A DNA stretch of 6,581 nt, taken from Bacilli bacterium (lineage in GTDB: Bacteria > Bacillota_I > Bacilli_A > RF39 > UBA660). The notes under the pieces were generated by a model, which did no database searches, was not told the origin of the DNA, and was given only the letters and a program-made list of their open reading frames with translations. The position numbers and the translations under genes are program-made. Where the stretch lies: contig JAFUBK010000023.1 of NCBI GenBank assembly GCA_017460245.1, positions 1 to 6,581 on the forward strand. The letters run 5' to 3'. Shown here piece after piece: positions 5,190 through 6,581 of this stretch (position 1 is the first letter of the stretch; every line of letters starts with the position of its first letter).

Positions 5190-6343
5190 TTATCCAGCTG
5201 CATTTATAGACACATCTTCATATCTTTTAACAACCGCACTATATTTATCATAAAGTCTCTTATAATCATTATTATAACTAGAATTCATTTGACTAAATGG
5301 AATAACTTTAAAGTCATACCACTTACCGCCACCTTTTTTATAATAATTATATAAAAGTTCATTATTTAAATTTTGAAGTTTTATAGAACTTTCATCACCT
5401 TTAGTTGTTTTAACAATATCAACCATACTCATAAGTTCAACCATTGTATTATAATCATTATTAGTAGATTGAGCAGAAATAAAATTACCAAGTGAATAAA
5501 TAACCAAAGTATCACCAATATGCGTAACCGGCTGAACAACATGTGGATGCGTCCCAATAATAATATCTGCTCCTAAAGAAGCTAAATATTCAGCCTCTCT
5601 TTTTTGTTCGTCAGTAGGTTCATCTTGATATTCAACTCCCCAATGCATTGAAACCAAAATAACATCAACTTTGTCCCTAACCGCTTCAATATCCAATTTA
5701 GCTTTTTCATCACTATATAAATTAACCAAATAATCTTTACCTTCTGGAATCGCAATACCATTAGTTCCATAAGTATAAGAAAGTAATGTATATTTAATAC
5801 CATTTTTTTCTTTTATAACAATTTTACTATAATCTTCAGAAGAATCATAACTACCAGCCGTTAAAACATCTTTGCTTTTCCAATAAGCACGTGAATTTAA
5901 AACCGCTTTTTCTCCTCTATCTAAAGTATGATTAGTTGCTAAATTAACAATATTAAATCCAGCATCAATCATTGCGTCGCCAAATTCTTGTGGTGAATTA
6001 AAAGTCGGATAATCAGAAAGTTCTATCTCAGTACCACCCAAAATGGTTTCTTGATTATAAAAAGCTAAATCATACTCAGAAACAATTGGTTTAATAAGTT
6101 CAATTTGTGAAGAAAAATCATATACTCCGTTTTTATAAGCATCGTTATAAACAGAACTATGCAAAAGAGCATCCCCTACCATAACAAGACTAACCTTAGA
6201 AGTTGTTTCTTTTTCTTCCTTAATTTCTGTTACTTTCTTATTTTCTTTTTTTACATCTTTTTCATTATTATAAAATAATATTCCTACTATCAAAAAATAA
6301 TTATGATTAACCCTATTGTAAAAATATTTTGTCTTTTACCCAT
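5190..6343 (-). CDS. CapA/PgsA-family metallophosphatase-like protein with N-terminal anchor, frameshifted in a T tract
   Basis: The catalytic part matches the PGA_cap (CapA) family, a calcineurin-like fold found in poly-gamma-glutamate capsule loci and as stand-alone envelope proteins. In frame-restored numbering (384 residues): MVGDALLH (Asp58, His62), YNQET (97-100 region), NLATNHTLDRG (Asn138, His139, Asp142), SMHWGVEY (His234) and GTHPHVVQ (His266, His268), a complete set of likely metal and active-site residues. ATG 6343 lies 4 nt after the upstream lipoprotein stop and reads MGKRQNIFTIGLIIIIF, then hits TGA (6292-6290). One extra T in the six-T tract (plus-strand A at 6292-6297) would continue into LIVGILFYNN and create a basic-start, single-pass membrane anchor. 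As sequenced, only a TTG start at 6293 keeps the catalytic frame, without a full anchor or good ribosome site. No capBCD-type synthesis genes are present, so capsule synthesis is not implied. Confidence 0.85.
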
Positions 6344-6347
6344 AAAT

Positions 6348-6581
6348 CTACTCACAACTACCATTTACACTTTGAACATAAGTATTTAGTAGTGCCTTTC
6401 CTTCTTCGTTATTAGTCGCACTAGTAAAATAAGTACCATTAATTTCATCAATTTCACTTTGGCTTACTTTACTACCATTTAAAGTATATTTAGTAACAAT
6501 ACCATCTTTCAAAGTAAACACAGCATTTTTTCCATCAATAATGCATGGTACCTCCTCACCCGAAGCACACCCTGAAAGTAA
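6348..6581 (-). CDS. Small lipoprotein, C-terminal part (start outside window)
   Basis: 77 codons are visible, ending in TAG (6350-6348). The first residues, LLSGCASGEE, look like a lipobox, so the protein would be cut before this Cys, lipid-modified and held on the outer face of the membrane; most of the signal peptide is beyond the window edge. The mature part of about 73 residues is short, with a FTLKDGIVTKYTL stretch, an acidic helix-like SQSEIDEIN segment and two further cysteines (in EEVPC and at the very end in GSCE) that could pair. I do not recognise the family. Its stop is 4 nt before the ATG of the CapA-like gene, so the two are probably co-transcribed and may act together at the envelope. 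Confidence 0.8.
   Translation of the reverse strand, partial: LLSGCASGEEVPCIIDGKNAVFTLKDGIVTKYTLNGSKVSQSEIDEINGTYFTSATNNEEGKALLNTYVQSVNGSCE

Noticed and set aside
5582..5803. Minus-strand open frame of 73 codons inside the CapA-like gene
   Set aside because: It is an alternative frame of the conserved HWG-containing region, with no ribosome binding site.

Overview
The window is strongly AT-rich and reads as a piece of a low-GC Gram-positive (Bacillota) chromosome, probably an anaerobic, perhaps gut-living member of the Bacilli/Clostridia/Mycoplasmatota range. The evidence is a two-module 2-hydroxyacyl-CoA dehydratase activase (typical of strict anaerobes), a surface protein with a sortase-like VPSTG tail, a lipobox protein and strong GGAGG ribosome binding sites. 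All Trp codons that I read are TGG and one gene ends in TGA, so the standard bacterial code is likely. The taxonomic placement is inference.

Layout: (1) 1-1451, minus strand, the first 483 codons of a large acyl-CoA dehydratase activase that runs out of the window. (2) 1452-1646, a divergent promoter region in which the -35 boxes of a leftward and a rightward promoter overlap. (3) 1647-3429, plus strand, a compact thiol-redox operon: a thioredoxin-type glutathione peroxidase broken by one in-frame TAA, thioredoxin reductase (trxB) and thioredoxin (trxA). The trxB-trxA junction carries a 37-bp tandem duplication. (4) 3480-3508, a hairpin shared by convergent genes. (5) 3498-4997, minus strand, a secreted, probably wall-anchored surface protein with an isopeptide-type domain. 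(6) 5107-5180, two successive hairpins that look like tandem terminators. (7) 5190-6343, minus strand, a CapA/PgsA-family protein whose N-terminal membrane anchor is thrown out of frame by one missing T in a T tract. (8) 6348-6581, minus strand, the C-terminal part of a small lipoprotein just upstream of the CapA-like gene.

How the genes fit together: trxB would use NADPH to reduce trxA, and trxA would reduce the peroxidase, whose peroxidatic and resolving cysteines match the thioredoxin-dependent class. The divergent activase belongs to a family with a very oxygen-labile [4Fe-4S] cluster, so pairing it with a peroxide-removal operon makes physiological sense, although co-regulation is only inferred. 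The right half is an envelope region. I see no CRISPR array, tRNA, rRNA, insertion sequence or clearly new multi-gene system. The best leads are the two single-base gene lesions, the slipped duplication at trxB-trxA and the overlapping divergent promoters. No gene-free stretch is longer than about 200 bases.
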